From: Pseudomonas citri
Lineage (GTDB): Bacteria > Pseudomonadota > Gammaproteobacteria > Pseudomonadales > Pseudomonadaceae
DNA: 64,000 nucleotides
Reading direction: 5' to 3'
Assembly (NCBI RefSeq): GCF_025336485.1
Contig: NZ_JAODAB010000002.1
Coordinates: forward strand, 310,001-374,000
The notes beneath the pieces were generated by a model. The model did no database searches. It was not told the DNA's origin and was given only the letters and a program-made list of their open reading frames with translations. Made by a program: the position numbers and the translations under genes. Of the stretch, positions 28,458-38,100 are shown in pieces (positions within the stretch are counted from its first letter, which is position 1; each line of letters starts with the position of its first letter).

Positions 28458-28738
28458 CCCCGGTCGTTGTGGCCCAGGTCCCGCTCCGGGTCGATCTGGT
28501 CGCGGACCCGTTGCTTGAGCACCTTGGCCTCGGGAAACCCGCCATCGGCCTTGCGCTCCCAGATCTGCGCGCCGTCGCAACTGATATGGAACACCCCGCC
28601 GGTGCCTGGCACCAGCGAAACCGCTGCCAGATCGTCGCCAAAGGTACTGAGCAACTCCTGGGCGAGCCAGGCGGCACGCAGCAACCATTGGCATTGTGTG
28701 CAATAGGTGATGACGACTTGCGGCTTGTGCTCGCTCAT
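28451..28738 (-). CDS. SelT/SelW/SelH family thioredoxin-like protein
   Basis: A 95-residue Rdx-family protein. The N terminus has the redox motif C-T-Q-C after a beta strand (VVITYCTQCQWLLRAAW), followed by VPGTGGVFHISCDGAQIWERK, typical of bacterial SelW-like proteins using cysteine in place of selenocysteine. The function is thought to be redox. The start at 28738 gives the family length; a longer in-frame reading is not supported. Confidence 0.88.
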   Translation of the reverse strand: MSEHKPQVVITYCTQCQWLLRAAWLAQELLSTFGDDLAAVSLVPGTGGVFHISCDGAQIWERKADGGFPEAKVLKQRVRDQIDPERDLGHNDRGQ

Positions 28739-28850
28739 TGCAGGTGAACTCCCGGGTTCGAAGACGTCGCCATGATACCTGCCTTTGCCCGAACACTTGC
28801 GAGTTGCCTCCCTGTGCTCCCACCAGGGACAGAGTACTTTGGGCCGTTTT

Positions 28851-30887
28851 TCAGCGAATCCCGGCCAGCAGTACCCGGGCGGTCTCCTTGAGGGGGTCGT
28901 CAGCTTCCTCGAGCAGTTCTTCAAGCAGCGCGATGGCCGTCTTCAGGTCCCCGTCATCGATGCAGTTCTGCGCCTGTTCCAGCTTGACCGACGGCTCTGG
29001 CGGTTGAGGTTCGAGGGACATGGATTCAAAAGGCAACGCCTCGAGCTCCAGCGACTGCTCCTCATCGGCGAAACCATCGAGGAAAGCGTCGTCCAACGAC
29101 TCGGTTTCCAGCGGCGCCCCCCATTGCAACTCCGCTTCGTCAGGCTCCGAGAGCGACAATTCCTCCCCCACGTCGATGGCAGCCTTGGGGACGTTGTTTC
29201 CGACCGGGGTGTCCGGGGTGTCTGCCAGGTCCCAGCTGGTTTCCAGGGACAGCGCGTCCAGGTCCAACTCGAATTCATCCCCCGGTACCCTACCTTGCGG
29301 CTCAGGCTCAGGCTCAGGTTCAGGTTCAGGTTCAGGTTCAGGTTGAAGATCAGGCTCAAGCTGACGTTCGGGTTCAGGTTCAAGTGCTGGAGCCGCCGCC
29401 AGAGGTAACGCCATTGCCGCGCCGGGCGTGGCGAGGCTGTTGACCCTGGGGTAGCGTGCACGAACTTCCTCCAGCGTCGAGGCGGCGACGCCCTGGGCCG
29501 ACAGGTGCTGCTCCTGGGCCTGGAAACCGATGACATCACCCTGCTTGCCCAACACTTCCAGCAACTTGAGACCCAGGTCGGTGCGTTCCGGCTCGGCCAG
29601 CAAGGCGGCACGCAATAATCCGGCGGCCTCGGTAAAGCGACCATAAGTCAGGTAAATCCCGACGCCTTCCAGCACATCGCCCAAGGGCGCGTCCCCATTG
29701 TTGAACGACGAGGCGATCTCGGGTCGCTCGGTGTCGCTGGTCGAGGCATAGTCCTCGGTAGCATCTTCCAGTAGGGGCTCGGAGTGCTCGGCGATCGGCT
29801 GCGCGTCGGCCTGTTGTTGCTGGCGACGACGAAGCAACAACAGCAGCGCGAGCAGCGCCAACAGGCCCACCAGCCCCCCTACCCACAGCCAGTCAATGCC
29901 CTCCTGCGCCGGCTCAGCCGATGCCTCGACGGCTTGCTCGTTCGTAATGGGCACGGCGCCAGCAGGTTCGACCTGCGGTTGCGCCGCTGCAACGGGGGCC
30001 GGCGTCGCTTCGGCCAACCGGGCTTGCAACTCGCTGATCTGTTTGCGCTGCCCGGCGATTTCCTCGTCCTGCGCCTGGAGCCGGGCTTGCAGTTCGTCGA
30101 TGGTTTTCTGTTGCTGCTGGTTCTGCAGGACACTGGCGGCCAGTTGCTCATCGGATGCAACGGCTGCTGGCCCTGGCGCAGCGGGGGCAGCAGCCGGCAG
30201 CACGGCAGAGTCGGGCAACAACAGACGCTGGCCAATGGCGAGTCGCTCACTGCCCGGGTTCAATGCCTGGATCCCTTGCATCAGTTCATTGACCGACGCG
30301 TTGCTGCCGGCGTCATGCAGGCGCTTGGCGATGATCCACGGACTATCCCCCTGCACGACGGTGTAGCGCTTGCCCTGTACCGCCGGCGGCGGCTTGATGG
30401 CCGGTGCGGCTTGGGCCGGTATCGACGACTGGGGGACTGCGGAAGGCTCGGGCACGACGCCCGGCGTGCCCGGTGGATCGATCAACACGGTGTATTCGCG
30501 CAGCACGCGTCCACCGGGTTGATTGACCTGCACCAGGAAGTTGAGGAACGGCTCCTCCACCGGTTTGCTGGAAGTCACCCGAATGAAGCTGCGACCATCA
30601 CGCAGCACCGGGGTGAAACGCAGGCTATTGAGAAAGAACACCCGTTCGACCCCGGCACGATTGAAATCGTCCGGGCTCGCCAGGCTGGCCGACAGCTCGT
30701 CTTCGCCTAGCCCGGCCACATCGACCAGGGCGATATCGGCGCGCAACGGCTGGTTCAACGCCGAGTGAAGAGTGATTTCCCCCAACCCCAGCGCCGAAGC
30801 CAAAGCCGTATACCCCAAGGCCCCCACGACGACCGACACGCTGACCCAACGGCGCAACGTGGACTGCAAACTTCCAAACATGGGCAT
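28851..30887 (-). CDS. fimV: FimV/HubP family polar protein
   Basis: A 678-residue inner membrane protein. In order: signal-like N terminus (residues ~12-32), the FimV N-terminal domain (LGEITLHSALNQPLRADI), a LysM domain near residues 172-225 (YTVVQGDSPWIIAKRL), a coiled coil (~250-295), one transmembrane helix (~349-367, before RRRQQQQ), and an acidic cytoplasmic part with an EPEPEP run. The C terminus is the FimV TPR-like domain ending CIDDGDLKTAIALLEELLEEADD. FimV organises the cell pole for twitching motility and c-di-GMP signalling. It is shorter than the ~900-residue P. aeruginosa protein. Confidence 0.93.
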   Translation of the reverse strand: MPMFGSLQSTLRRWVSVSVVVGALGYTALASALGLGEITLHSALNQPLRADIALVDVAGLGEDELSASLASPDDFNRAGVERVFFLNSLRFTPVLRDGRSFIRVTSSKPVEEPFLNFLVQVNQPGGRVLREYTVLIDPPGTPGVVPEPSAVPQSSIPAQAAPAIKPPPAVQGKRYTVVQGDSPWIIAKRLHDAGSNASVNELMQGIQALNPGSERLAIGQRLLLPDSAVLPAAAPAAPGPAAVASDEQLAASVLQNQQQQKTIDELQARLQAQDEEIAGQRKQISELQARLAEATPAPVAAAQPQVEPAGAVPITNEQAVEASAEPAQEGIDWLWVGGLVGLLALLALLLLLRRRQQQQADAQPIAEHSEPLLEDATEDYASTSDTERPEIASSFNNGDAPLGDVLEGVGIYLTYGRFTEAAGLLRAALLAEPERTDLGLKLLEVLGKQGDVIGFQAQEQHLSAQGVAASTLEEVRARYPRVNSLATPGAAMALPLAAAPALEPEPERQLEPDLQPEPEPEPEPEPEPEPQGRVPGDEFELDLDALSLETSWDLADTPDTPVGNNVPKAAIDVGEELSLSEPDEAELQWGAPLETESLDDAFLDGFADEEQSLELEALPFESMSLEPQPPEPSVKLEQAQNCIDDGDLKTAIALLEELLEEADDPLKETARVLLAGIR
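29301..29345. repeat. Hexanucleotide tandem repeat in fimV
   Basis: About seven copies of a 6-base unit (CTCAGG, then TTCAGG on the plus strand), coding the Glu-Pro run of FimV. Copy number changes would lengthen or shorten the linker without a frameshift. Confidence 0.9.
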
Positions 30888-30991
30888 CCCTTTCGATGAC
30901 GGACTGAGCGAAACGCTTCCAATACGAGGCTTGTTACTGGTTATAGTTCGCTAAGTGCCGAATCACAAAAGTCTGCCGCCAGGGATATGCC

Positions 30992-31426
30992 TCAGGATTT
31001 TTCCAGGTTGGCCAGGACAATGCCGTGAACCCGCATGCAAACGCGCATGTCTGCTTCGTCGATGCCCTCGAACAATTCTCGGCGCAACTGCGTGGCGATG
31101 GTCTCGATCTGTTCGATCAACGGTCGGGCCGGGGGGCACAACACGATTTTCTTGGCCCGACGGTCTTCCGCCACGGCCTGGCGCTGGACCAGCCCCTGGG
31201 TTTCCAGGCTATCGAGCAAGCGGGCCAGGGTCGGCCCCTCGACGCCGACGCTCTGGGCCAGTTCGCGCTGGGTCGGCGCCTGTTCGAAACGGGCCAGGTG
31301 CAACAGCACCAGCCATCGTGCCTGGGACAGGCCCATCCCGGCCAGGCGGCGATCCAGCTCGGCACGCCAGCCACGAGACATTTGCGCCAGTTGCATGCCA
31401 AAGCGGTGTTGATCGGTTAACGACAT
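30992..31426 (-). CDS. MarR family transcriptional regulator
   Basis: A winged-helix regulator of about 144 residues with the MarR/SlyA core: LSQARWLVLLHLARFEQAPTQRELAQSVGVEGPTLARLLDSLE (shown in overlapping parts), then QGLVQRQAVAEDRRAKKIVL, the DRRAK wing. The start at 31426 follows GATGAG; an in-frame ATG four codons earlier is possible. It stands alone between recQ and fimV, and no target is evident. Some close homologues repress efflux or stress genes. Confidence 0.88.
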   Translation of the reverse strand: MSLTDQHRFGMQLAQMSRGWRAELDRRLAGMGLSQARWLVLLHLARFEQAPTQRELAQSVGVEGPTLARLLDSLETQGLVQRQAVAEDRRAKKIVLCPPARPLIEQIETIATQLRRELFEGIDEADMRVCMRVHGIVLANLEKS

Positions 31427-31544
31427 AAAAAAACTCATCAGATCTGAAATAGAGAAAAACTAATTATTAGTCAGCTAAGCATGAGCTTCGGATTCAAGCA
31501 AGGCTCGTTCCGCACTGAATCGTTAAAGGAAGGTAACTGACTGA

Positions 31545-33671
31545 TCAGACTTCAAATTCCGATTGCAACGCAGCCCTGACACAGTACAGGACCCCTTCCG
31601 GTACCCGACCGGCAAACAGCGCGGCGACTTCCGATACCGACGGCAATTCGCCCTCGCCATCCAGGAAGGCGTCCTGCACCTCGCCCAGCAGGTCCTCAGG
31701 CAGGTCCAGCGCCTGCTCCAGCGACAATTGTTGCTGGCCGATGGCGTCGGCCAGCATGGTGTAGACGTTCTTTTCCGAGCATTGCAATTGCCCGGCGATC
31801 TGCAGCGGGGTCATGCCAGCCCGGGCCAGGGTGATCAATTCGTGACGGACATCGGCCACCGCCTTCGGCGCCTCGGCCCCGCCACCCAGCACCTGGAGGA
31901 AAGCCTCGCCGTATCGCTCCAGCTTGCGTGCGCCCACACCGCTGACCCGGGCCATTTCCGCCAGGGAGGTGGGTTGGCTGCGCAACATTTCCAGCAACGT
32001 CGAGTCGGGGAAGATGACATACGGCGGCACGGCGTGCTCCTCCGCCAGCTTGCGGCGCAAGGCGCGCAAGGCTTCCCATTGATCGCGCTCCTCGCCCCGC
32101 ACCAGTTGGCTGGCCTGGCTCTTGCTGCTCTTGACCGCCGTCGCCGGCTTGAGATCACGCCGCAGTTCAAGGGCCACTTCGCCCTTGAGCAAGGGCCGGC
32201 AACTCTCGCTCAGGCGCAGGCCGCCATAGCCTTCCAGGTCGATATCAGCCAGGCCGCGCGCCACGAGCTGGCGGAACAAGGAGCGCCATTCACTTTCGCT
32301 GCGGGCCTTGCCTACACCGAACACCGAAAGATGCTGGTGACCGAAGTTGCGGACCTTCTCGTTGTCCTTGCCCAGCAACACGTCCACCAGGTGGCCGACG
32401 CCATAGCGCTGGCCGGTGCGGAAAATTGCCGACAAGGCCTGGCGGGCCGGCTCGGTGGCGTCCCAGGTCTCCACGCCGTCGACGCAATTGTCGCAATGCC
32501 CGCACGGTTGGGGCATGTCTTCGTCGAAATAGGCCAGCAGGGTCTGGCGGCGGCAACGGGTTTCCTCGCACAGCGAGAGCATGGCGTCGAGCTTGTGTTG
32601 CTCCAGGCGCTTGTGCCGCTCATCGCCTTCGGAGCCTTGCAGCATCTGCTTGAGCATCACCACGTCTTGCAGGCCGTAGGCCATCCAGGCATCGGCCGGC
32701 AAACCATCACGCCCGGCACGCCCGGTCTCCTGGTAATACGCCTCGAGGGACTTGGGCAGGTCCAGGTGCGCGACGAAGCGCACGTTGGGCTTGTCGATGC
32801 CCATGCCGAACGCCACGGTGGCCACCATGATCAGGCCTTCCTCGTTGAGGAAACGCTTCTGGTGGTAAGCCCGCAGGTCGTTGGGCAGGCCGGCGTGATA
32901 GGGCAATGCCGGGAACCCCTGGTCACAGAGGAACGCCGAGACCTCATCGACCTTTTTACGCGACAGGCAGTAGACGATGCCGGCATCGCCGCGCCGCTCG
33001 CCGAGGAACGCCAGCAACTGCTTGCGCGGCTGCTCCTTGGGCACGATGCGATAGAAGATATTGGGCCGGTCGAAACTGGACAAAAACCGTTCGGCGTCCT
33101 GCAGGTGCAGGCGCTGGACGATTTCCTCGCGGGTACGCTTGTCGGCGGTGGCTGTCAGGGCGATGCGCGGCACGTCGGGGAACAGCTCGGCCAGTTGCCC
33201 CAGTTGTAAGTATTCGCGGCGGAAATCGTGGCCCCACTGGGACACGCAATGGGCCTCGTCGATGGCGAACAGCGCCACTTCCAGGCTCTGCAGGAACGCC
33301 AGCATGCGCGGCTGTACCAGGCGTTCGGGGGCCAGGTACAGCATTTTCAATTCGCCGCGCTTGATTCGCGCGGCCAGGTCACGCTGCTGTTCGGGGCTCA
33401 GGGTGGAGTTCAGCGAAGCCGCGGCAACGCCCAGTTCCTCCAGCGTCGCAACCTGGTCATCCATCAAGGCGATCAGCGGCGAAACCACCACCGCCAGGCC
33501 ATTGCGCAACAACGCCGGCACCTGGTAGCACAAGGACTTGCCGCCGCCGGTGGGCATGAGCACCAAGGCATCGCCACCGCTGGCCACGCGCTCAATAATG
33601 GCACCCTGGCGGCCACGGAAACTGTCGTAGCCGAAGATGTCCTTGAGGACGCGTTGAGCCTGTTCGAGCAT
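31545..33671 (-). CDS. recQ: ATP-dependent DNA helicase RecQ
   Basis: A 708-residue RecQ. Walker A motif [16 protein letters not shown] box [16 protein letters not shown], the Q-motif region [10 protein letters not shown], motif [14 protein letters not shown], four zinc cysteines ([12 protein letters not shown]...CGHCDNC), the RQC winged helix and an HRDC domain near residues 510-590. It is about 100 residues longer than the E. coli protein, with an extra C-terminal helical segment. The start gives [15 protein letters not shown]; longer in-frame readings have no support. Confidence 0.96.
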   Translation of the reverse strand: MLEQAQRVLKDIFGYDSFRGRQGAIIERVASGGDALVLMPTGGGKSLCYQVPALLRNGLAVVVSPLIALMDDQVATLEELGVAAASLNSTLSPEQQRDLAARIKRGELKMLYLAPERLVQPRMLAFLQSLEVALFAIDEAHCVSQWGHDFRREYLQLGQLAELFPDVPRIALTATADKRTREEIVQRLHLQDAERFLSSFDRPNIFYRIVPKEQPRKQLLAFLGERRGDAGIVYCLSRKKVDEVSAFLCDQGFPALPYHAGLPNDLRAYHQKRFLNEEGLIMVATVAFGMGIDKPNVRFVAHLDLPKSLEAYYQETGRAGRDGLPADAWMAYGLQDVVMLKQMLQGSEGDERHKRLEQHKLDAMLSLCEETRCRRQTLLAYFDEDMPQPCGHCDNCVDGVETWDATEPARQALSAIFRTGQRYGVGHLVDVLLGKDNEKVRNFGHQHLSVFGVGKARSESEWRSLFRQLVARGLADIDLEGYGGLRLSESCRPLLKGEVALELRRDLKPATAVKSSKSQASQLVRGEERDQWEALRALRRKLAEEHAVPPYVIFPDSTLLEMLRSQPTSLAEMARVSGVGARKLERYGEAFLQVLGGGAEAPKAVADVRHELITLARAGMTPLQIAGQLQCSEKNVYTMLADAIGQQQLSLEQALDLPEDLLGEVQDAFLDGEGELPSVSEVAALFAGRVPEGVLYCVRAALQSEFEV

Positions 33672-33949
33672 AGAAACTCCAAAAATCACCGAAACATCCC
33701 TGCAAGGCTGGCTCAGAATCACAAACGCTGTGCCGGCAAATCGTAAGCGCGCATTTCGATCCGCCGGGACGCCGCAGGGCATCACAAAACGCGGCAGTAT
33801 ACCCGAGGCCTTCGTTGCAAAGGGTGATGCTGACCAGAGGTGTTCAAGCCACTGAACCCGTGCAGAAGGCAAATACACCACGCGGCTGGCCTGGGCGCTC
33901 AAGAAAGCCTAGAATTCCTGCATTGTTTATTCCCCCAAGGTAGCCCGTA

Positions 33950-34537
33950 ATGTCCTTCGCTGAGCAACTGACCCGCCTGCAAGTCTTCCTCGACGCCGAT
34001 GAGCTGCACGAAGAGGCGCTGGATTACGTGGCCGCTCATGGCTATCTGACCGCCCTGTCGATCTGCTCCGAGCAAGTGCCGGATCGTGAATGGATCGATG
34101 CCCTGTTCGCCGAAGAGCCACATTACTCCGACGAAGCCCAACGTACCGAGATCGAAGCCACGCTGGTCGGCCTCAAGGCCCATATCGCCCGTCAACTGGC
34201 CTCCGACGAGGAGTTCGAGCTGCCGTGCGAACTGGACCTGGGCGACGAACCGGACGATTCGGAGCTGCGTGGCTGGTGCATCGGTTTCATGGAAGGGGTC
34301 TTCCTGCGCGAAGCTGCCTGGTTCGAGACCGCCGAAGAGGAAGTCAGCGAAATGCTGCTGCCGATCATGGTCGGTTCCGGCCTGTTCGACGAGCAACCGG
34401 AGTTTTCCGACATCGCCGCGGACGCGAACCTGATGGATGACATGATCGTCCAGATCCCCGAAGCCCTCACTGCTTTGTACTTGCTGTGCAACGCCCCGGA
34501 CGAGAAACCGGCGATCCTCAAGCCGCGCCATCACTGA
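33950..34537 (+). CDS. UPF0149 (YecA/YgfB-like) family protein
   Basis: A 195-residue acidic helical protein with the UPF0149 signature WCIGFMEGVFLR near residue 108 and an N terminus MSFAEQLTRLQVFLD. Length and pattern fit YecA-like proteins without the C-terminal SEC-C zinc motif. Function unknown. It is followed nine bases later by a YbaN-like membrane protein gene, which may be co-transcribed. Confidence 0.85.
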   Translation: MSFAEQLTRLQVFLDADELHEEALDYVAAHGYLTALSICSEQVPDREWIDALFAEEPHYSDEAQRTEIEATLVGLKAHIARQLASDEEFELPCELDLGDEPDDSELRGWCIGFMEGVFLREAAWFETAEEEVSEMLLPIMVGSGLFDEQPEFSDIAADANLMDDMIVQIPEALTALYLLCNAPDEKPAILKPRHH

Positions 34538-34545
34538 GTGCCCGG

Positions 34546-34941
34546 GTGTCGACGCCCATTGGCAACCGTCCGCTGATCCTGCGTTACGTTCTGCTGGCCA
34601 TCGGCTGGCTGAGCGTAGTGCTGGGGGTCATCGGCATCTTTCTCCCGGTACTGCCCACCACGCCTTTCCTGCTGCTGGCTGCCGGCTGCTTTGCCCGCAG
34701 CTCGCCGCGTTTCTACCAGTGGCTGGTCGGTCATCCTCGTCTCGGCCCGTGGATCCGCGACTACCTCAGCGGCAACGGCATCCCGCTCAAGGGCAAGGTC
34801 TACGCCATCGGGCTGATGTGGGCGAGCATTCTCCTGTCCTGCTACCTGGTGCCACTGCCGTGGGCGCGGGGGTTCATGTTGACCAGTGCGGTGTTGGTGA
34901 CGGTTTACATTCTTCGACAGAAGACGTTGCGCAAACCTTGA
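34546..34941 (+). CDS. DUF454 (YbaN) family inner membrane protein
   Basis: A 131-residue protein with three hydrophobic segments and the DUF454 signature IGIFLPVLPTTPFLLLAAGCFARSSPRF (in parts), followed by PLKGKVYAIGLMW. I use the GTG at 34546, which lies nine bases after the upstream stop and gives the usual N terminus; an in-frame ATG at 34486 sits inside the upstream gene. Function unknown. Confidence 0.83.
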   Translation: MSTPIGNRPLILRYVLLAIGWLSVVLGVIGIFLPVLPTTPFLLLAAGCFARSSPRFYQWLVGHPRLGPWIRDYLSGNGIPLKGKVYAIGLMWASILLSCYLVPLPWARGFMLTSAVLVTVYILRQKTLRKP

Positions 34942-34987
34942 AGACACAGACCTTGTCGTCAACAACGCCGCACCTGCCGGCAAGGCC

Positions 34988-35055
34988 TGTGGGAGCAAGG
35001 CTTGCCCGCGATAGCGATCTCAAGGATGCCATCGCGAGCAAGCTTTGCTCCCACA
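34988..35055. repeat. REP-like palindrome pair, GTGGGAGCAAGG family
   Basis: Inverted arms CTGTGGGAGCAAGGCTTGCCCGCGAT and ATCGCGAGCAAGCTTTGCTCCCACA around a short centre, downstream of the YbaN gene. This second REP family recurs at 45525-45615, 48607-48696 and, as one arm, near 56058. Confidence 0.85.
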
Positions 35056-35081
35056 ACCCGAAGGACTACTCCCTCCAGTCA

Positions 35082-35120
35082 CAAAACCCGCCATCTCCAA
35101 CCAGGAAATGACGGGTTTTG
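35082..35120 (-). terminator. Hairpin downstream of the adhesin gene
   Basis: CAAAACCCG...CGGGTTTTG inverted repeat (on the minus strand, stem of nine or more pairs plus an inner CAT/ATG pair) 15 bases after the adhesin stop. No free T run follows, although the stem itself ends in T's, so it is a probable but not certain terminator. Confidence 0.6.
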
Positions 35121-35135
35121 CCGTTACAACTCACC

Positions 35136-38100
35136 TCACACCGTGTCCACCTTCAACGAGTGATCATTCAACATCCCGTTGATGATCGTCGCCGTATCCG
35201 CCCCACCGACCAGACCGCCGGCCCCGGGCGTGACGCCGTAATGGCTGGCGAGGTTGACGCCGGCCAGATCGATGGTCTGGTTCGGCGTAGCACCGGCGGT
35301 GGAACTGACGTCGATGCTGGTCATGACCGACGCACCGCTGCCGGTGACGGTAAAGTGCAGGTAATCATCCAGCGACGCCGTGCTGCCGCTTTCCCCAAGC
35401 AGCAATTGGGACAGATCGAGCTTGTCCACACCGGGCGTGAAGTCGGTGATCACATCGTGGCCACTGTTACCCGCTTGCCATTGGAAGGTATCGGCGCCAC
35501 TGCCGCCGGTGAGGGTGTTGTTGCCCAAGCCACCGATCAGCAGGTCGTCGCCGCCGCCACCGTTAAGCACATCATGGCCCAGGCCACCGTCGATACGGTT
35601 GTTGGCGCCGTCACCGGTGAGGGTGTCGTTGAAGTTCGAGCCGACGAGGTTTTCGATAGCGGTCAAGGTGTCGGTGCCCGCCCCAAAGGTGTTTTGTGCG
35701 GCCAACAACCCCAGATTAACGGTGACGCCAGCCGTGGCGTGGGCATAGCTGGCCGTGTCGTTGCCGGTGCCGCCATCGAGCAGGTCATTGCCCGCACCGC
35801 TGTAGAGCAAGTCATTGCCCGCCCCGCCGTGCAAGGTGTTGTTGCCTGAACCGGCGCTGAGGATGTCGTTGCCGTCGCCAGCGTTGAGGGTGTTGTCACC
35901 GTTGCCGGCCAACAGCACATCGTCCCCGCTGGTGCCCGTCAGGGTATGACCGGCCTGGTAGGTGATATCCACTGCCGCGCTGTCGCTGCCGCCGTGGTTG
36001 TCGCTGGCGGTGTAGGTGCCGTGGTAGTCCGGCGTGCTGTCCTGGGCGCCCGCGTAGTTGACGGTCAGGGTCAGTTGATAGTTTTCCGCGCCATTGACGT
36101 TGCCATTGCCCGGGTTGGGGATGTTAGTGACGTGGATCTGGTAATCGCCATCGGCCGCCGCAGTGAACGAGGCCCCGTCGGCGATCGCGATGAACGGCCC
36201 GCCGTTGAGTGAGTACTCCAAGGTGATATGCCCGGCCGCCAGGTTGTGGTCCAGGGTCAGGGTTTCCCCCTGCTTGAGGCTGATGTTGAGCCGGTCTTCA
36301 TCGTTGGCGTTGTTGTTGGACACCATCCCCAACGCCCCGCTGACCACCAGCATCGCGGTCATGCTCGCGGCATTGGCGACGAAGGCGCTGCGGTCGAGGT
36401 TGATGGACTGCACATTGTTGCCGGTGAAGCTGACCGTTCCGGTGCTGCCGGTAAAGTCGCCACCCTTGACCGTCCAACCGGTGTTGAAGCTGGTCGGCGC
36501 GGCAGTGAGCGGATCGCCGTTGGCGTCGCTGTCGTTACCCAGCAGCAGTTCCCCCGGCACCACGATATTGCCCGACAGCACATTGGTGATGACGTTGTCG
36601 TCCACTGCCACGGGCGGGCTGTTGGGCACGACTTTGATGACCAGGTTGGAATTCGCCAGGTCGCCGTCGTTGTCGCTGACGGTGTAGCCGATGCTTTCGG
36701 TGATCAACGTGCTGGTGGTGGTCTGGGAGGTGTAGCTGTATTCGCCGGTGTCGAGATTCATCACCAGCGTGCCGTCATGCTCGGTGGCAATGCTCAGGGT
36801 GTTATTGAGGGTATTGAAGGTGCCATGGTCGGCCCCGCCGCTGACCGTCAACGCGCCCTGCCCGCCATTGGCGGTCGGGTCGTAGCTGTATGTGGTGCCG
36901 TCGACCACCAGGCTCTTGACGAATCCCCCGTCGGCGTCGAACGAGCCGCACTCGCCTGACAGGCTGCCAGTGACCGGCACCCCTTGCACAGTGCCGGAGA
37001 GCACCGAGTTGAGCTGGTTCAAGTCGGTGACCACCACTGCGTTGGTGTCGGTGTGGGTGCTGCCGTCGTAGGCCAGCGGGTCGAGGTTGGCATTGCTGAC
37101 ACCGCTGCCCAGGCCGATGGCGTAGTTCTTGATGCCGTTGGCGTCGAGGAAAGCTTTCCAGGCCGTTTCATCCGCCGCACCGGTTTCCTGGCCCGACGTC
37201 GGCTTGCCGTCGGAGAAGAAGTAGCCGATGTTCTGCGCCCCGGTCAGTTGCCCGGAGGTGACGAACGCGGTCTTGGCCGCCGCCACCGCCGCATCGTAGT
37301 TGGTGCCGCCACCCGCCGTCAGGCTGGTGAGCAGCGTCTTGGCGGTCGCTACGTCGACCCACACCGAAGTCTGGTCGGTGGCACTGCTGCTGAACGTCAC
37401 GAGCTGGACTTTCACCTCGCCCAGGTCATCGTATTTGTCGAGCAAGGCGCTGATGGCCTGTTTCGCCAGGTCCAACCGCGACAGCCCCTGTACGCCGGAA
37501 GGGTCGGCCATGCTGCCGGACACGTCGAGCACGATCAGCAGGTTCGAATCGACCTCCACGGCCGCCACCGAACGCTCGGACGCAACGGCGCTGGGCACGT
37601 CATCGACAATGCTCACCACCAGGCTGCCGCTGGCCTTGTTACCCAAGGCATCGGTGGCCTCATAGGTGAAACTTTCCGTCAGCACGTTCTGGCCGTCGTT
37701 GGCGCCAGGGGTCGTGGTGGCCGGCGAGGTCAGCGTGTAGGTGTACGTACCGTCGGGGTTGAGCAACAACTGGCCGTGGGCACCGGTGGCACTGCCCACC
37801 AGGGTATAAGTCAGCGCCCCGGTGGCGCCGGTCACCGAACCTTCCAGGGTGCCGGTGGCGGTTTCGCCGCTGGCATTTGGATCGCTGCCAGTGACGGTGG
37901 CGGGCGCCAGGTCCTGGCCGTCCTGCTTCAAGTCGAGGGCTTTTTCGTAGACTGTCACGTCCTGGTCGGTTTCGGCGACGAGGCAGCTATTGTGCACGTC
38001 GATGGTGATGGTCGTGGTGCTTTCATCGCCATCGGCGTCGCGCACGGTGTAGGTGAATACATCGGTCGCGCCGGGCGCTCCCACGGCGTCCGGATTGCTG

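Noticed and set aside
29301..29345. Possible CRISPR-like short repeats
   Set aside because: Six-base units inside fimV without spacers; they code Glu-Pro.
31563..33209. A 548-codon open frame opposite recQ
   Set aside because: Shadow of recQ; RecQ motifs are intact on the minus strand.
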